This document shows, one piece after another, positions 1 through 8,313 of a stretch of DNA of 28,368 nt. How positions within the stretch are numbered: the stretch's first letter is position 1; each line of letters starts with the position of its first letter. This DNA comes from a virus. The translations under genes were made by a program, and so were the position numbers. Under the pieces are notes generated by a model. That model saw only the letters and a list, made by a program, of their open reading frames with translations. It made no database searches and was not told where the DNA came from. The DNA is taken from positions 1 through 28,368 of IMG/VR virus record IMGVR_UViG_3300025101_000130; one strand, written 5' to 3'.

Positions 1-1439
1 CAAAAAAAATAACAAAGAAAAATAAACATATACAACAATCAGAAGCACTTAATACAGTTATTGATTGGAGAAATACTGCTGACAATAGTTACGATGGTAT
101 GAAGCTTAAATTACTTGTTCATGATGAGGCTGGTAAATGGACAGGTTCAACATCTATAGCTAAGAACTGGTCTGTAACTCAAACATGTCTTTTACTTGGT
201 AGAAAAATTGTTGGTAAATGTATGATGGGTTCTACTGCTAATAAACTAGAGGATGGTGGATTAGAGTATAAAAACCTATATCATGACTCTGACGTAACAG
301 ATAAAGATTTAAATAAAAGAACTAAGTCTGGATTGTATTCTTTATTTATACCTGCAGACGAAAACCTAGAGGGATTTATTGATGAGTATGGATTCTCTGT
401 TTCAGAAACACCTAAAAATCCAGTTATGGGAATGGATGGTGCTAATATAGATATTGGTTCAAAAGACTACATAAAAAATAGAAGAGAGGGTTTAAAGAAT
501 AACACAAATGAGTTATCAGAATTTAAAAGACAATTTCCATTTACATCAGAAGAAGCTTTTAGAAATGATTCATTATCCAGTGTGTTTGATGTAGAAAAGA
601 TATATCAACAAATGGATTATAATGAAATTTCTGAAAATCTAACAACCAAGGGTGATTTTATATGGAAAAATGGTATTCAAGACAGTGAGGTTATATGGGT
701 TCCAAACAACAAAGGTAAGTGGGAAATATGTTGGGTTCCAGACGAAGGTAAAAGAAACCTCATAGATACAAAGGGGGGTAAAAAAAGACCAGGAAACTCT
801 ATTAACTTAGTTTCAGGTTGTGACCCCTATGACCATGACACAACAACAGATGGTAGAAGGTCTAATGCAGCTTGCCATGTTTATCATAAATTTACAATGG
901 ATGAAGGTGCACCATGTGAACAGTTTGTTTGTGAATACATATTTAGACCACCAAAAGCAGAAATATTTTATGAAGACATGATTAAGCAATGTGTTTTTTA
1001 TGGTTGTCAAATTCTTGTTGAGAATAATAAAATAGGAATAATAAAATATTTTGAGAGAAGGGGTTATTATGAGTATCTAATGGACAGACCTGAATCAACA
1101 CATACTGATTTTAGTAGAAAACAACAAACAAAGGGTATACCAGGTTCTGGAGTGGCTGTTATCAATGCTCAAGCTGAGGCAGTGGCAACTTACATATATG
1201 ACCATGTTGGACTAAAACCATCAACAGGAGAGATAGGAAAATGCTACTTTAATAAGCTTCTAGATGACTGGAGTAGGTTCGATATAAATAACAGAACTAA
1301 ATTTGATGCTACAATAAGTTCTAGTTTAGCATTGCTTGCATCACAAAAATTTGTCAGAATTAAGGAAGAATCGCCAAAATTTGTTAAATTTGTAAAAACT
1401 TATAGTAATAGGGGTAACTTATCTAAAAAAATACAATAA
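1..1439 (+). CDS. terL: Terminase large subunit, 5' end cut by window (C-terminal ATPase motif and nuclease)
   Basis: The large terminase is the motor that pumps genome DNA into the prohead through the portal and cuts it with an RNase H-fold nuclease. The reading frame is open from base 3, upstream of the Met codon at 99, so that Met is internal and the N terminus with Walker A lies outside the window. Just after it, hydrophobic residues followed by His-Asp-Glu (LLVHDEAG, bases 111-134) form the Walker B motif. The nuclease part shows three acidic positions in the expected order: Asp in GCDPYD (base 822), Glu in ILVENN (base 1020) and Asp in KFDATISS (base 1305). The motifs and order are seen directly; the function follows from the family. 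The stop codon abuts the portal start with no gap, the usual packaging pair. About 480 residues are visible, so perhaps 200-300 are missing. Confidence 0.9.
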   Translation, partial: KKITKKNKHIQQSEALNTVIDWRNTADNSYDGMKLKLLVHDEAGKWTGSTSIAKNWSVTQTCLLLGRKIVGKCMMGSTANKLEDGGLEYKNLYHDSDVTDKDLNKRTKSGLYSLFIPADENLEGFIDEYGFSVSETPKNPVMGMDGANIDIGSKDYIKNRREGLKNNTNELSEFKRQFPFTSEEAFRNDSLSSVFDVEKIYQQMDYNEISENLTTKGDFIWKNGIQDSEVIWVPNNKGKWEICWVPDEGKRNLIDTKGGKKRPGNSINLVSGCDPYDHDTTTDGRRSNAACHVYHKFTMDEGAPCEQFVCEYIFRPPKAEIFYEDMIKQCVFYGCQILVENNKIGIIKYFERRGYYEYLMDRPESTHTDFSRKQQTKGIPGSGVAVINAQAEAVATYIYDHVGLKPSTGEIGKCYFNKLLDDWSRFDINNRTKFDATISSSLALLASQKFVRIKEESPKFVKFVKTYSNRGNLSKKIQ

Positions 1440-3911
1440 ATGAAATATTTAGAAAATGCTATTGAAAAGGTAAAAAAAGTTGGTGGATACCCAAGTCCAT
1501 TTGTGCCTCCAGAGCAGAAAGAAAAAATAGAATATGGTTTAGCATATTTTAAAAAAATGTATCACGACTGGAAAGATAATGCTGACATGAAGGTGGATAG
1601 CAGAAAGTCTAGGTATACAAAAGCTAGAACTTATGCTCAAGGTTCTCAAAATGTTTCTAAATATAAAGATTTATTAGATGTTGAAGGTGACTCATCTTAC
1701 CTTAATCTTGATTGGACTCCAGTTAATATAATACCAAAGTTTGTAGATTTAATAGTTAATGACTTGTGTAATCAAGAATATGAGATTGTTGCAAATGCTA
1801 TAGACCCAATATCAGAAACCTTAAGAGAAAAGGATAAAAAAACATTGTTCGCTAAGATGTTAATCCATCCTGCAATGAAAGACTTTAATAAAGCTACAGG
1901 GTATGATGTTGAGCAAAAGGGGTACATACCACAAACTCAAGAAGAGTTAGATATACACATGGCACTTAACTACAAACAGTCAACAGAAATTGCTGTTGAG
2001 AATGGGGTTAAATTTGTAATGGATGTGAACAACTATAACTCTATAAAAAAAGCTGTTATACGAGACCTTCTTGTTTGTGGGATTGGTGCAACAAAAACTT
2101 CAATAGACCCAAATACTGGTGTAAAAATAAAGTATGTAGACCCATCTAATTTAGTTACTTCATATACAAATAGTGAAGATTATAGCGATATACAACACGC
2201 TGGTGAAGTTTATACAATAACTATAGGTGAATTAAAAAGAATAGCTGGAGACCAATTAACAGAGCAAGATTATGAAAAAATAGCTCAAGAATACGCTGGT
2301 AAAAATCACAACAGTAATATGTCCCCCAACTATGAATCTTACATGAATGAATATCAAGATGAGTTTGAGTACGATAAGTACAGAGTTACAATTATGGATG
2401 CTGAGTTTTTATCTGTTAATGAACTTAAGTATGAGAAAAAGAAAAACGCTTATGGTGGATATACTGTAACTAAGAAAAAGGGAAGTTATAAGAAACCAAA
2501 GAAATCTAAGTTTGAGAGAGAGTTAATAAAAACATCTGTTAAAGTTGTTTATTCAGGTAAATGGATTGTAGGAACTGATTTTTGTATAAACTATGGTTTA
2601 GCAAAAAACATGATGAGAAACAAGTCTAATCTTACAGAGACAAAATTATCATATGTTGTATATGCACCTGGAACCCATAAAATGGTCAATAAATCTATGG
2701 TTGAAAGAATGATTCCATTTGCAGACCAAATACAATTAGCTCATTTAAAGTTACAACAAGTTATAGCAAAAGCTAGACCAAAGGGTGCTGCTTTTGAGCT
2801 TGGTGCATTAGAAAATGTATCAAAGGGAGATGGGGGAACATTTACACCATTAGAACTTCAGGAAATATATGACCAAACTGGTAATATATATTACAGAACC
2901 ATGAGTGATACAGGAGAGCCATCAGGAGCTGTCCCTGTTCAGGAACTTGAAAATGGTATAGGTAGTGATATGGAAAAGCTTATATCTGTATATGCCCATA
3001 ACCTACAAATGATTAGAGATGTTACAGGAGTTAATGAAGCTAGGGAGGGGGCTAAACCACCAAGTGAAGCTTTAGTTGGTGTTCAGAAACTACAGATAAT
3101 GGCTTCTAATAATGCAACCAGAAATATAAATGATGGATATTTAAGTATAACCAAGAGGGTTGCAGAGTGCGTGGTAATGAGATTACAAGATGTTTTAGAA
3201 AGTAAATCTAAGAAAAAATCTTACACAAATGCTATAGGAAAGTCTGCAGTAACTATGTTTGGAGTGAACCAAGACATATCTATAAACGAATTTGGAATAA
3301 CTCTAGATGTTGCTCCAGACGAGCAGGAAAAAAGTCAATTAGAAGCTAATCTACAGATGTCTCTTGCTCAAAAAGAAATAAGACTTGAGGATGTTATAAC
3401 AATAAGAAGAATTAAGAATGTTAAACTAGCTAATCAAGTTTTAATGTTTAGAAGAAAGAAATATCAAGAAGAGGAAGAAAGAAAGGCTAAAGAAGCTCAA
3501 AAGATGAATGCAAATATTCAACAACAATCTAATGAGCAACAATCTAAACTAAAGCTACAAGAAACAGAGTTTATGGCTAGAATAGAACAAGCTAAAATAG
3601 AAAGCGAAGCACAAGCAGACTTAAGGAGATTAGAGGCAGAGTTTAAGTTAAAGAATCAATTAGAGGATATGAATCACCAAAGAAGAATGAAAGAGATTGC
3701 TTTAAACAATTCTGGCAAAAAAGAAGTTGCTGATGTATCTGGTAAAATAAAATTAGATTCTCAGGATAAAGCTGCTTATAACCAGTCTAGAATGATAGAG
3801 CAAAAAAGAGATAGAGCTTTGCCATTAACAGAATTAGAGACACCTTCTTCATCTCAACAACAAATGGAAGAAGAAAATATTGATAATCCATTGCCAAATA
3901 TTCTTAGATAA
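1440..3911 (+). CDS. Portal protein (823 aa, crAss-like size)
   Basis: This is the likely portal, the dodecameric ring at one head vertex through which DNA enters and leaves. It begins immediately after the TerL stop codon. Residues 190-270 have the typical portal core pattern: a helix, a hydrophobic strand (VIRDLLVCGIGATKTS), a turn with DPNTG, then YVDPSNLVTSY and a helix starting with TIGELKRIAG. Residues 400-600 continue with portal-like helical wing/clip/stem sequence. Residues about 665-800 are highly charged (Glu, Lys, Gln) and should form a long coiled coil or barrel. The tail of the protein is Gln/Glu-rich and ends NPLPNILR. At 823 residues it is much longer than siphovirus portals (about 400-500) and close to P22-type or crAss-like podovirus portals. 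No peptidase or MuF fusion is seen. The assignment is strong from position plus pattern, though no single catalytic motif exists for this family. Confidence 0.82.
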   Translation: MKYLENAIEKVKKVGGYPSPFVPPEQKEKIEYGLAYFKKMYHDWKDNADMKVDSRKSRYTKARTYAQGSQNVSKYKDLLDVEGDSSYLNLDWTPVNIIPKFVDLIVNDLCNQEYEIVANAIDPISETLREKDKKTLFAKMLIHPAMKDFNKATGYDVEQKGYIPQTQEELDIHMALNYKQSTEIAVENGVKFVMDVNNYNSIKKAVIRDLLVCGIGATKTSIDPNTGVKIKYVDPSNLVTSYTNSEDYSDIQHAGEVYTITIGELKRIAGDQLTEQDYEKIAQEYAGKNHNSNMSPNYESYMNEYQDEFEYDKYRVTIMDAEFLSVNELKYEKKKNAYGGYTVTKKKGSYKKPKKSKFERELIKTSVKVVYSGKWIVGTDFCINYGLAKNMMRNKSNLTETKLSYVVYAPGTHKMVNKSMVERMIPFADQIQLAHLKLQQVIAKARPKGAAFELGALENVSKGDGGTFTPLELQEIYDQTGNIYYRTMSDTGEPSGAVPVQELENGIGSDMEKLISVYAHNLQMIRDVTGVNEAREGAKPPSEALVGVQKLQIMASNNATRNINDGYLSITKRVAECVVMRLQDVLESKSKKKSYTNAIGKSAVTMFGVNQDISINEFGITLDVAPDEQEKSQLEANLQMSLAQKEIRLEDVITIRRIKNVKLANQVLMFRRKKYQEEEERKAKEAQKMNANIQQQSNEQQSKLKLQETEFMARIEQAKIESEAQADLRRLEAEFKLKNQLEDMNHQRRMKEIALNNSGKKEVADVSGKIKLDSQDKAAYNQSRMIEQKRDRALPLTELETPSSSQQQMEEENIDNPLPNILR

Positions 3912-3917
3912 TTATTG

Positions 3918-3943
3918 TTTGTTAATAATATTTAATATATTTG
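3918..3943 (+). promoter_or_regulatory. Bacteroidota-type promoter upstream of the head genes
   Basis: TATATTTG at 3936-3943 matches the -7 element TAnnTTTG used by the primary sigma factor of Bacteroidota. A TTG lies at 3915-3917, leaving 18 bases between the boxes, within the usual range for the -33 element; a TTTG at 3918-3921 is a closer alternative. The site lies in the 64-base gap between portal and scaffold-like gene, about 32 bases before the start codon at 3976, so the transcript would have a short A/T-rich leader. The motif is seen; its activity is inferred. Confidence 0.55.
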
Positions 3944-3975
3944 CAAAAAGTAATAACAATTTAATTTAATATAAA

Positions 3976-5166
3976 ATGAGTGAAGAAAAACTAGATGTTG
4001 CCAGTGAATTTGCAAATTTAACTGGTACAGAAATAGAGGTTTCTCATGAGTCTACTCCAAATGCTAATAGTGAAGACTCTCAGTTAGAAAGTAATATAAT
4101 TGATTTAACTGAAAATAAAGAAGAAACCCAAGAACAAGAAACTCCTGTAGAAATGACTCAAGATGAGGAAAGTCCACAGGAGATTATAGAAAGCTCTTTG
4201 AAATCAGATTCTCGTAAAGAAGAAAACGAGCAAGAAACTGAAGAACAATCTTCAGAAGCCCAAGATTCTTCTAATGATTCATACGACAAAACTCTATCTA
4301 TGCTAAACGAAACGTATGGTACAGAGTATGAGGATTTAAATGAATTGTTAGATGATTTGGAAGGTAAAAGTGATGGTCAAAACTTTGCTAGCGAACAGAT
4401 GGCAGAGTTGAATAGATTTGTTTCTGAAACAGGTAGGAGTCCACAAGACTACTTTAAAACACAAACACAGAATTATGACGAAATGTCTGAGTCTGATGTA
4501 ATAAAAGAATACCTATCTCTGGAAAACCCAGAACTTAGTCAGAAAGAAATAGACCTATTTTTTGATAGCACGTATAAACTTAACGAGGATAAATACAGTC
4601 CTGAAGAAACTGAATTGGGTAAAATCCATCTTAAGAGAGATGTTTCTAAAGCTAGAGGCGAGTTAAAAGAACTTCAAGAAGAGTATTGGTCACCAGAACA
4701 ATCTGGAGACACTTATTCTGATGAAGAACTTCAAAACATGGAAGCTGAAGTTGATAAAGCTAGAGAAACATTTTATAATGATATGGATGAAGAATTAGAT
4801 AGTATTGAGTCTTTAACTTTTAAAATAAATGATAATGAAAGTTTTGACTATAAACTAACTGATGAAGACAAGCAGGTTGTGGGAGAAGCGTTATCTAATT
4901 TAGATGACTTCTTTGAACCATATATGGACGAGCAAGGTAATTTAGATAAGGAAAGTTTAGCTTTAGATATGATGGCTATGAAGTTGCAAGACAAAATAGT
5001 TAGAAGTGTTGCTAGTCAATACAGGTCTAAAGGTTCTGAACAAGTTCTTCAGGATATTAAAAATCCATCTTTTGAGCCTGCTAAAGTAACTGATACTAAA
5101 GGAGGTGGCAACATAGATAAACAAATAAGTGACCAAATTTTTGGTGACTCAACTCTATGGGGCTAA
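3976..5166 (+). CDS. Acidic scaffold-like head assembly protein
   Basis: Probable scaffolding protein, judged mainly by position between portal and major capsid gene and by composition. Residues 1-105 are low-complexity and very rich in Glu, Gln, Ser and Asp. Residues 105-340 are acidic and helical-looking, with long Glu/Lys-rich stretches (for example KARGELKELQEEYWSPEQ). The C-terminal 25 residues (GGGNIDKQISDQIFGDSTLWG) are glycine-rich then amphipathic, which could be the capsid-binding end. Scaffolds typically are acidic and helical, with a small C-terminal capsid-binding motif. No protease motif is seen either here or nearby, so I cannot say whether it is cleaved or released. There is no Shine-Dalgarno; the start follows an A/T leader downstream of the promoter at 3936. 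A minor capsid or portal-binding role remains possible. Confidence 0.6.
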   Translation: MSEEKLDVASEFANLTGTEIEVSHESTPNANSEDSQLESNIIDLTENKEETQEQETPVEMTQDEESPQEIIESSLKSDSRKEENEQETEEQSSEAQDSSNDSYDKTLSMLNETYGTEYEDLNELLDDLEGKSDGQNFASEQMAELNRFVSETGRSPQDYFKTQTQNYDEMSESDVIKEYLSLENPELSQKEIDLFFDSTYKLNEDKYSPEETELGKIHLKRDVSKARGELKELQEEYWSPEQSGDTYSDEELQNMEAEVDKARETFYNDMDEELDSIESLTFKINDNESFDYKLTDEDKQVVGEALSNLDDFFEPYMDEQGNLDKESLALDMMAMKLQDKIVRSVASQYRSKGSEQVLQDIKNPSFEPAKVTDTKGGGNIDKQISDQIFGDSTLWG

Positions 5167-5207
5167 AATGTATTAAAATAAATTATTAAAAAATAAAATT
5201 ATAAATT

Positions 5208-6623
5208 ATGGCAAGTGTAAGTTTAGGTACTGGGATGGTTCTTAACCCAACAAGTGTTGCGTTAGCTACCCAGGACAATTATGTAAGTGCTCTAACTACT
5301 GCTGCTTTAGCTATGCATAAGCGAGACGTAGATGAGAATTTTGTCAAGAGATATGGTAATCAAGGTATTACTGGTCTACTTGAATTGGTGGGGGCCAAAA
5401 AAGAAACAACCCAAACAACCTTTTCACATTATGAAGAGGCATTTATTCACAATTCTGTGTTATTAACTAGTGCTGATGGTTCATATGGAACTGGTGCAGA
5501 GGTATTTACCTATGCAGCAGAAGACAATACTGATGCTGTTGGTGATGACACAACTATTGATACTAACGTAGATTCACCAGTAAGAGTAGGTGATATACTA
5601 ATGGCACCTAATGGTGAGTTAGGATATGTATCTAATGTTGCTGCTACTACTAGTAATGTTACCATGCTTTGTTTAAGTGGTACGTTTACATTCAGTGCTA
5701 CTGCTCAATTAAGATTCGCTATTGTTGGTAATGCTCACGCAGAAGGAAGTGGACAGCCAGGCTCTTTATTACCTAGAGTTCATACTTATGAAAACAATGT
5801 GATGATTATAAAAGAATCATTTGAGGTATCAGGTACTGAGGCTACTAACGTAGTTTACTTTAAGGTAGACAACGAAAAAATGGGCTCTGGTTACCTATGG
5901 TACTTAAAAGGTGAGGCTGATACTTATAAGCGATTCTTAGATTATTGTGAATTACAATTAATTATAGGTCAACAAAATGCTAACGTAACTGCTGGCTTTA
6001 CTGGAACTGATATTAGAGGTACTGAAGGTTTACTTTCTTTTATAGAAAATAGAGGTCAGTCAATGGACTTAGGAGCTTCTTCAATTACTATGGCAGATTT
6101 TGATGCTATGGTTAAGTCTTTAGATAAATATCGAGGTGCTAAAGAGATGGCTCTTTACGCTGGTATTGATTTATCTTTAGATATTGATGACTTATTAGCT
6201 GCTCAAGGAGCTTTTGCTTCAGGTGGTGCTAATTATGGTACGTTCCAAAATAAGAAAGATATGGCTCTTAACTTAGGGTTTAACTCTTTCACTAGAGGTG
6301 GATATACATTCCATAAGAAAACTTATGATGTGTTTAATCATCCTAAATTATTAGGAACTGCTGGTTCAAACTTCTCAGGATATGGTATGTGTATTCCTAT
6401 GGATACTCAGCGTGATGCTAAGAGTGGTTCAAAGATACCATCACTTAGAATCAGATATAAGGCTGCAAATGGTTATTCAAGAGAAATGGAACACTGGTTA
6501 ACAGGTTCTGCTGTTCTTAAGAATAAAACTAATGATAGTGACCACTTGAAGTCTCACTATAGAACTGAGAGAGGTTTTGAAGGTTTTGCACCTAATAGAT
6601 TCATGTTGATTAAGAAATCGTAA
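5208..6623 (+). CDS. Major capsid protein (HK97-fold expected, with insertion domain)
   Basis: Likely the major head subunit: it is 471 residues long, directly follows the scaffold-like gene and is followed by decoration-like genes. The N-terminal 60 residues are helical (YVSALTTAALAMHKRD, then a region ending FVKRYGNQGITGLLELVG). Residues 70-85 (TQTTFSHYEEAFIHNSV) resemble the strand that leads into the E-loop. Residues 123-182 look like an inserted small beta domain: VRVGDILMAPNGELGYVSNV, strands, then FAIVGNAHAEG. The rest has the long central helix (residues around 225-255) and a Gly/Ala-rich P-domain/A-domain pattern, finishing with a conserved basic C terminus. The preceding 41-base gap is almost entirely A/T and has no Shine-Dalgarno. 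I infer the HK97 fold from context; no fold-specific motif proves it. The inserted beta domain resembles two repeats at the end of the 2031-aa tail protein. Confidence 0.8.
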   Translation: MASVSLGTGMVLNPTSVALATQDNYVSALTTAALAMHKRDVDENFVKRYGNQGITGLLELVGAKKETTQTTFSHYEEAFIHNSVLLTSADGSYGTGAEVFTYAAEDNTDAVGDDTTIDTNVDSPVRVGDILMAPNGELGYVSNVAATTSNVTMLCLSGTFTFSATAQLRFAIVGNAHAEGSGQPGSLLPRVHTYENNVMIIKESFEVSGTEATNVVYFKVDNEKMGSGYLWYLKGEADTYKRFLDYCELQLIIGQQNANVTAGFTGTDIRGTEGLLSFIENRGQSMDLGASSITMADFDAMVKSLDKYRGAKEMALYAGIDLSLDIDDLLAAQGAFASGGANYGTFQNKKDMALNLGFNSFTRGGYTFHKKTYDVFNHPKLLGTAGSNFSGYGMCIPMDTQRDAKSGSKIPSLRIRYKAANGYSREMEHWLTGSAVLKNKTNDSDHLKSHYRTERGFEGFAPNRFMLIKKS

Positions 6624-6648
6624 TTACTAACTATTTAAACTCGTAAAA

Positions 6649-7299
6649 ATGAAAGAAAATTATATATACTTTAACTCTTCTGCAGCAGCTACTATTGCTG
6701 TTGGTGAGTTAACTTTAACAGCTAGAGATACGAGTAGTAAGGGTAATTTAGTTTCTATTGCTATTCCAGAGTCTGGAACAGAGAGTCAGGTGACTGTATC
6801 TGTTTCTGGTAATGCTATTACTGCTGCTATTGGAACTAGTAATGACCAACATGCCAATGGTATAGCTACAGCTATTGCTGCAAATGCTGATGCAAATGCA
6901 TTAGTAAGTGCTGCAGGTGGGGGAACAACTGCTATTACAACAGCAGTTTCCCAAACCTTTTTAGCTGGTGGAGAAACTTTTGTTGGCTTTCCCATATCTT
7001 CTTTTGCAGGTATGCAGCCATCAGGAAACTCTGAATTAACATTATATTTTAAATCCATGAAAAATCATGATGGACATACAGACACTGGTAACGCAGAAGT
7101 TACCAGTGACGCTGTCCCTTTAACTTTAGCAACTGCTAATACTCACAGACAGCTTATGAATGCTATATGTGACCAATTTGCTTCTGCTAAGGGTGGACAT
7201 GGAGATATTATAATAAGTGATTCAGCTTCAGATAAAAGCTATATCTCTTCATTAATTTCAGCAGTTGGTACAATTGCTGTAAAAGCTGCTAACTCTTAA
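6649..7299 (+). CDS. Decoration-like paralog 1 with an inserted ~90-residue module
   Basis: First of three tandem paralogs after the capsid gene, probably small virion surface (head decoration) proteins. The shared framework is an N-terminal strand (MKENYIYFNS), FPISSFAGMQPSG, LTLYFKSMKNHDG, a strand with SDAVPLTLATANTH, a helix, and a C-terminal SAVGTIAVKAANS. Between residue 17 and residue about 108 it carries extra sequence missing from the other two: GELTLTARDTSSKGN, SVSGNAITAAIG, a helix with ATAIAANADANALV, and a strand ending TFLAGGE. This Ala/Thr/Gly-rich pattern recurs in many phage and bacterial surface proteins as an independent beta module. There is no signal peptide. The role is inferred from position, small size, beta-rich composition and duplication; they could instead be neck or fibre-anchor proteins. 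Confidence 0.6.
   Translation: MKENYIYFNSSAAATIAVGELTLTARDTSSKGNLVSIAIPESGTESQVTVSVSGNAITAAIGTSNDQHANGIATAIAANADANALVSAAGGGTTAITTAVSQTFLAGGETFVGFPISSFAGMQPSGNSELTLYFKSMKNHDGHTDTGNAEVTSDAVPLTLATANTHRQLMNAICDQFASAKGGHGDIIISDSASDKSYISSLISAVGTIAVKAANS
6700..6972 (+). other. Inserted beta module within decoration-like paralog 1
   Basis: This stretch encodes residues 18-108 of the 216-aa protein. It is absent from the 138- and 144-aa paralogs, whose sequence matches on both sides (the YLYF strand before, FPLSS.AG after). Its pattern (LTLTARDTSSKGN, VTVSVSGNAITA, an Ala-rich helix, TFLAGG) is one I recognise from many unrelated phage structural proteins. The boundaries are approximate to within a few codons. 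Confidence 0.55.
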
Positions 7300-7312
7300 A
7301 ATTATTATTAAA

Positions 7313-7729
7313 ATGGAAGAAAAATATTTATATTTCAGAACAGTTACAGCAATCGCTGATGATGGTGCAATATCTGTTGACTCTTGTTGTTTCCCCCTAT
7401 CTAGTTTGGCAGGGATGGTTCCAACAGCAGGAGGTATATTGACACTATACTTTAAGTCTATGACTAATCACGATGGTGATTCAGACAGGGCTGATGAAGT
7501 TGTCGTAAGTGATTCTGTTGACTTGAGGTTGGGGACTAATAATACTCATAAGAGAGCAATGAAGGATTTGGTTAATTTTTTTAGTTCAAGTAAAAAAGGA
7601 ATGTTAGTAGTAGGAGATGATGCTGCCAATGATGGCACTGGTGATGATGCTGATAAAAACAGTGCTAGATATGCGTCTACGTATATCAATGCTGTAGGCA
7701 CAATCACTGTCGATGCTATGCTAACTTAA
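7313..7729 (+). CDS. Decoration-like paralog 2
   Basis: Second of the three tandem paralogs. It has the core framework without the insert: MEEKYLYFRTVTAI, then CCFPLSSLAGMVPTAGG, LTLYFKSMTNHDG, a strand (VSDSVDLRLGTNNTH), a helix with Lys-rich end (MKDLVNFFSSSKKG), and the C-terminal NAVGTITVDAMLT. Residues 105-120 form an Asp/Asn-rich loop (DDAANDGTGDDADKN), which could bind a metal or simply be surface exposed. It starts 13 bases after paralog 1 with no Shine-Dalgarno. Tandem small beta-rich proteins right after a capsid gene are most often head decoration or head-fibre proteins; that role is inferred. Confidence 0.6.
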   Translation: MEEKYLYFRTVTAIADDGAISVDSCCFPLSSLAGMVPTAGGILTLYFKSMTNHDGDSDRADEVVVSDSVDLRLGTNNTHKRAMKDLVNFFSSSKKGMLVVGDDAANDGTGDDADKNSARYASTYINAVGTITVDAMLT

Positions 7730-7754
7730 TTTATAACTATTTAATACTGAAAAA

Positions 7755-8189
7755 ATGAACGAAATTTATTTATACTTTAGAACTCAAGCTACGATAGGAA
7801 GTGACAGTGGCAATGACGATTCTTGTTTATTCCCATTATCATCATACGCTGGACTAGAGGCATCTAGTGCTTCAGGTGTTAACACAGTTACATTGTATTT
7901 TAAGTCTATGCTTAATCACAATGGTATGGACCAGGCAGATAATTCAGAAACTATTTCAGATTCTGTTCAATTAACTTTGTCTGCGTCTCACACTGTAAAA
8001 GACTTTATTAAGGACTTTACAGCAAAACTAGTTGACGTTAAGAAGAAAAAGAGTGGATGGTTTATGGTTGCAGATGATTGCACATCAATAGATGTTGTTA
8101 ATACTGAACTAGAACGATTTGGCCCAAGTTACTTTTCTCCCACAATTACTGCTGTAGGCACAATAGCTATTGCTGCTGCACACAGTTAA
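7755..8189 (+). CDS. Decoration-like paralog 3
   Basis: Third paralog, with the same framework: MNEIYLYFRTQATIG, CLFPLSSYAGLEASS, VTLYFKSMLNHNG, ISDSVQLTLSASH, a helix (VKDFIKDFTAKLVDVKKKKSG) and C-terminal TAVGTIAIAAAHS. The leader in front of it repeats the leader of paralog 1 (TAACTATTTAA followed by ten bases, then ATG), so gene and leader were probably duplicated together. The frame stays open for 31 codons beyond its TAA stop (8187-8189), reported separately. Its role is inferred as for the other two. Confidence 0.6.
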   Translation: MNEIYLYFRTQATIGSDSGNDDSCLFPLSSYAGLEASSASGVNTVTLYFKSMLNHNGMDQADNSETISDSVQLTLSASHTVKDFIKDFTAKLVDVKKKKSGWFMVADDCTSIDVVNTELERFGPSYFSPTITAVGTIAIAAAHS

Positions 8190-8216
8190 TTGTTGGAACT
8201 GTTGAACTGTCTTGAA

Positions 8217-8285
8217 ATGATATACAGGCAGTATAAAGAACATATCCAAGGAGGGGGAGTTTCTCCCCTTCCAAAGGTATCTTAA
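8217..8285 (+). CDS. Possible 22-residue small protein (or readthrough tail of paralog 3)
   Basis: An ATG at 8217 opens a 22-codon frame ending in TAA at 8283-8285: MIYRQYKEHIQ, then GGGVSPLPKVS. It is in the same frame as the preceding gene, and no stop intervenes between that gene's TAA and this ATG. The Gly-Gly-Gly and Pro codons coincide with the hairpin arms at 8250-8272, so the hairpin may be a by-product of coding or the coding may be chance. In A/T-rich DNA a 31-codon open stretch is not rare. It is listed because the gap otherwise holds no gene. Function unknown. Confidence 0.25.
   Translation: MIYRQYKEHIQGGGVSPLPKVS
8250..8272 (+). other. Strong GC-rich hairpin in the gap after the decoration genes
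   Basis: The arms GGAGGGGGAG (8250-8259) and CTCCCCTTCC (8263-8272) pair over ten positions, with one G-U wobble, around a three-base TTT loop. This is striking in such A/T-rich DNA. No run of T follows directly (AAAGGTATC comes next), so it is a poor intrinsic terminator. It could slow transcription, protect the abundant capsid and decoration mRNA from 3' decay, or act on the small ORF that covers it. The 8190-8313 gap otherwise shows only a GAACTGTT/GAACTGTC direct repeat (8196-8211) and an A/T leader. Confidence 0.55.
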
Positions 8286-8313
8286 TTTTAATTTTAATTT
8301 AATATTTAATATA

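Noticed and set aside
99-101. ATG at 99 as the start of the terminase
   Set aside because: The frame is open upstream to the window edge with plausible protein sequence (for example IQQSEALNTVIDWRN), and the Walker B motif would fall within the first ten residues, so the true start is outside.
3912-3975. Terminator between portal and scaffold-like gene
   Set aside because: The gap is almost all A/T with no GC-containing stem. Only the promoter-like element is supported.
8250-8272. Hairpin as an intrinsic terminator of the capsid operon
   Set aside because: The stem is strong but no T run follows; AAAGGTATC comes directly after it. Kept as a structural element only.
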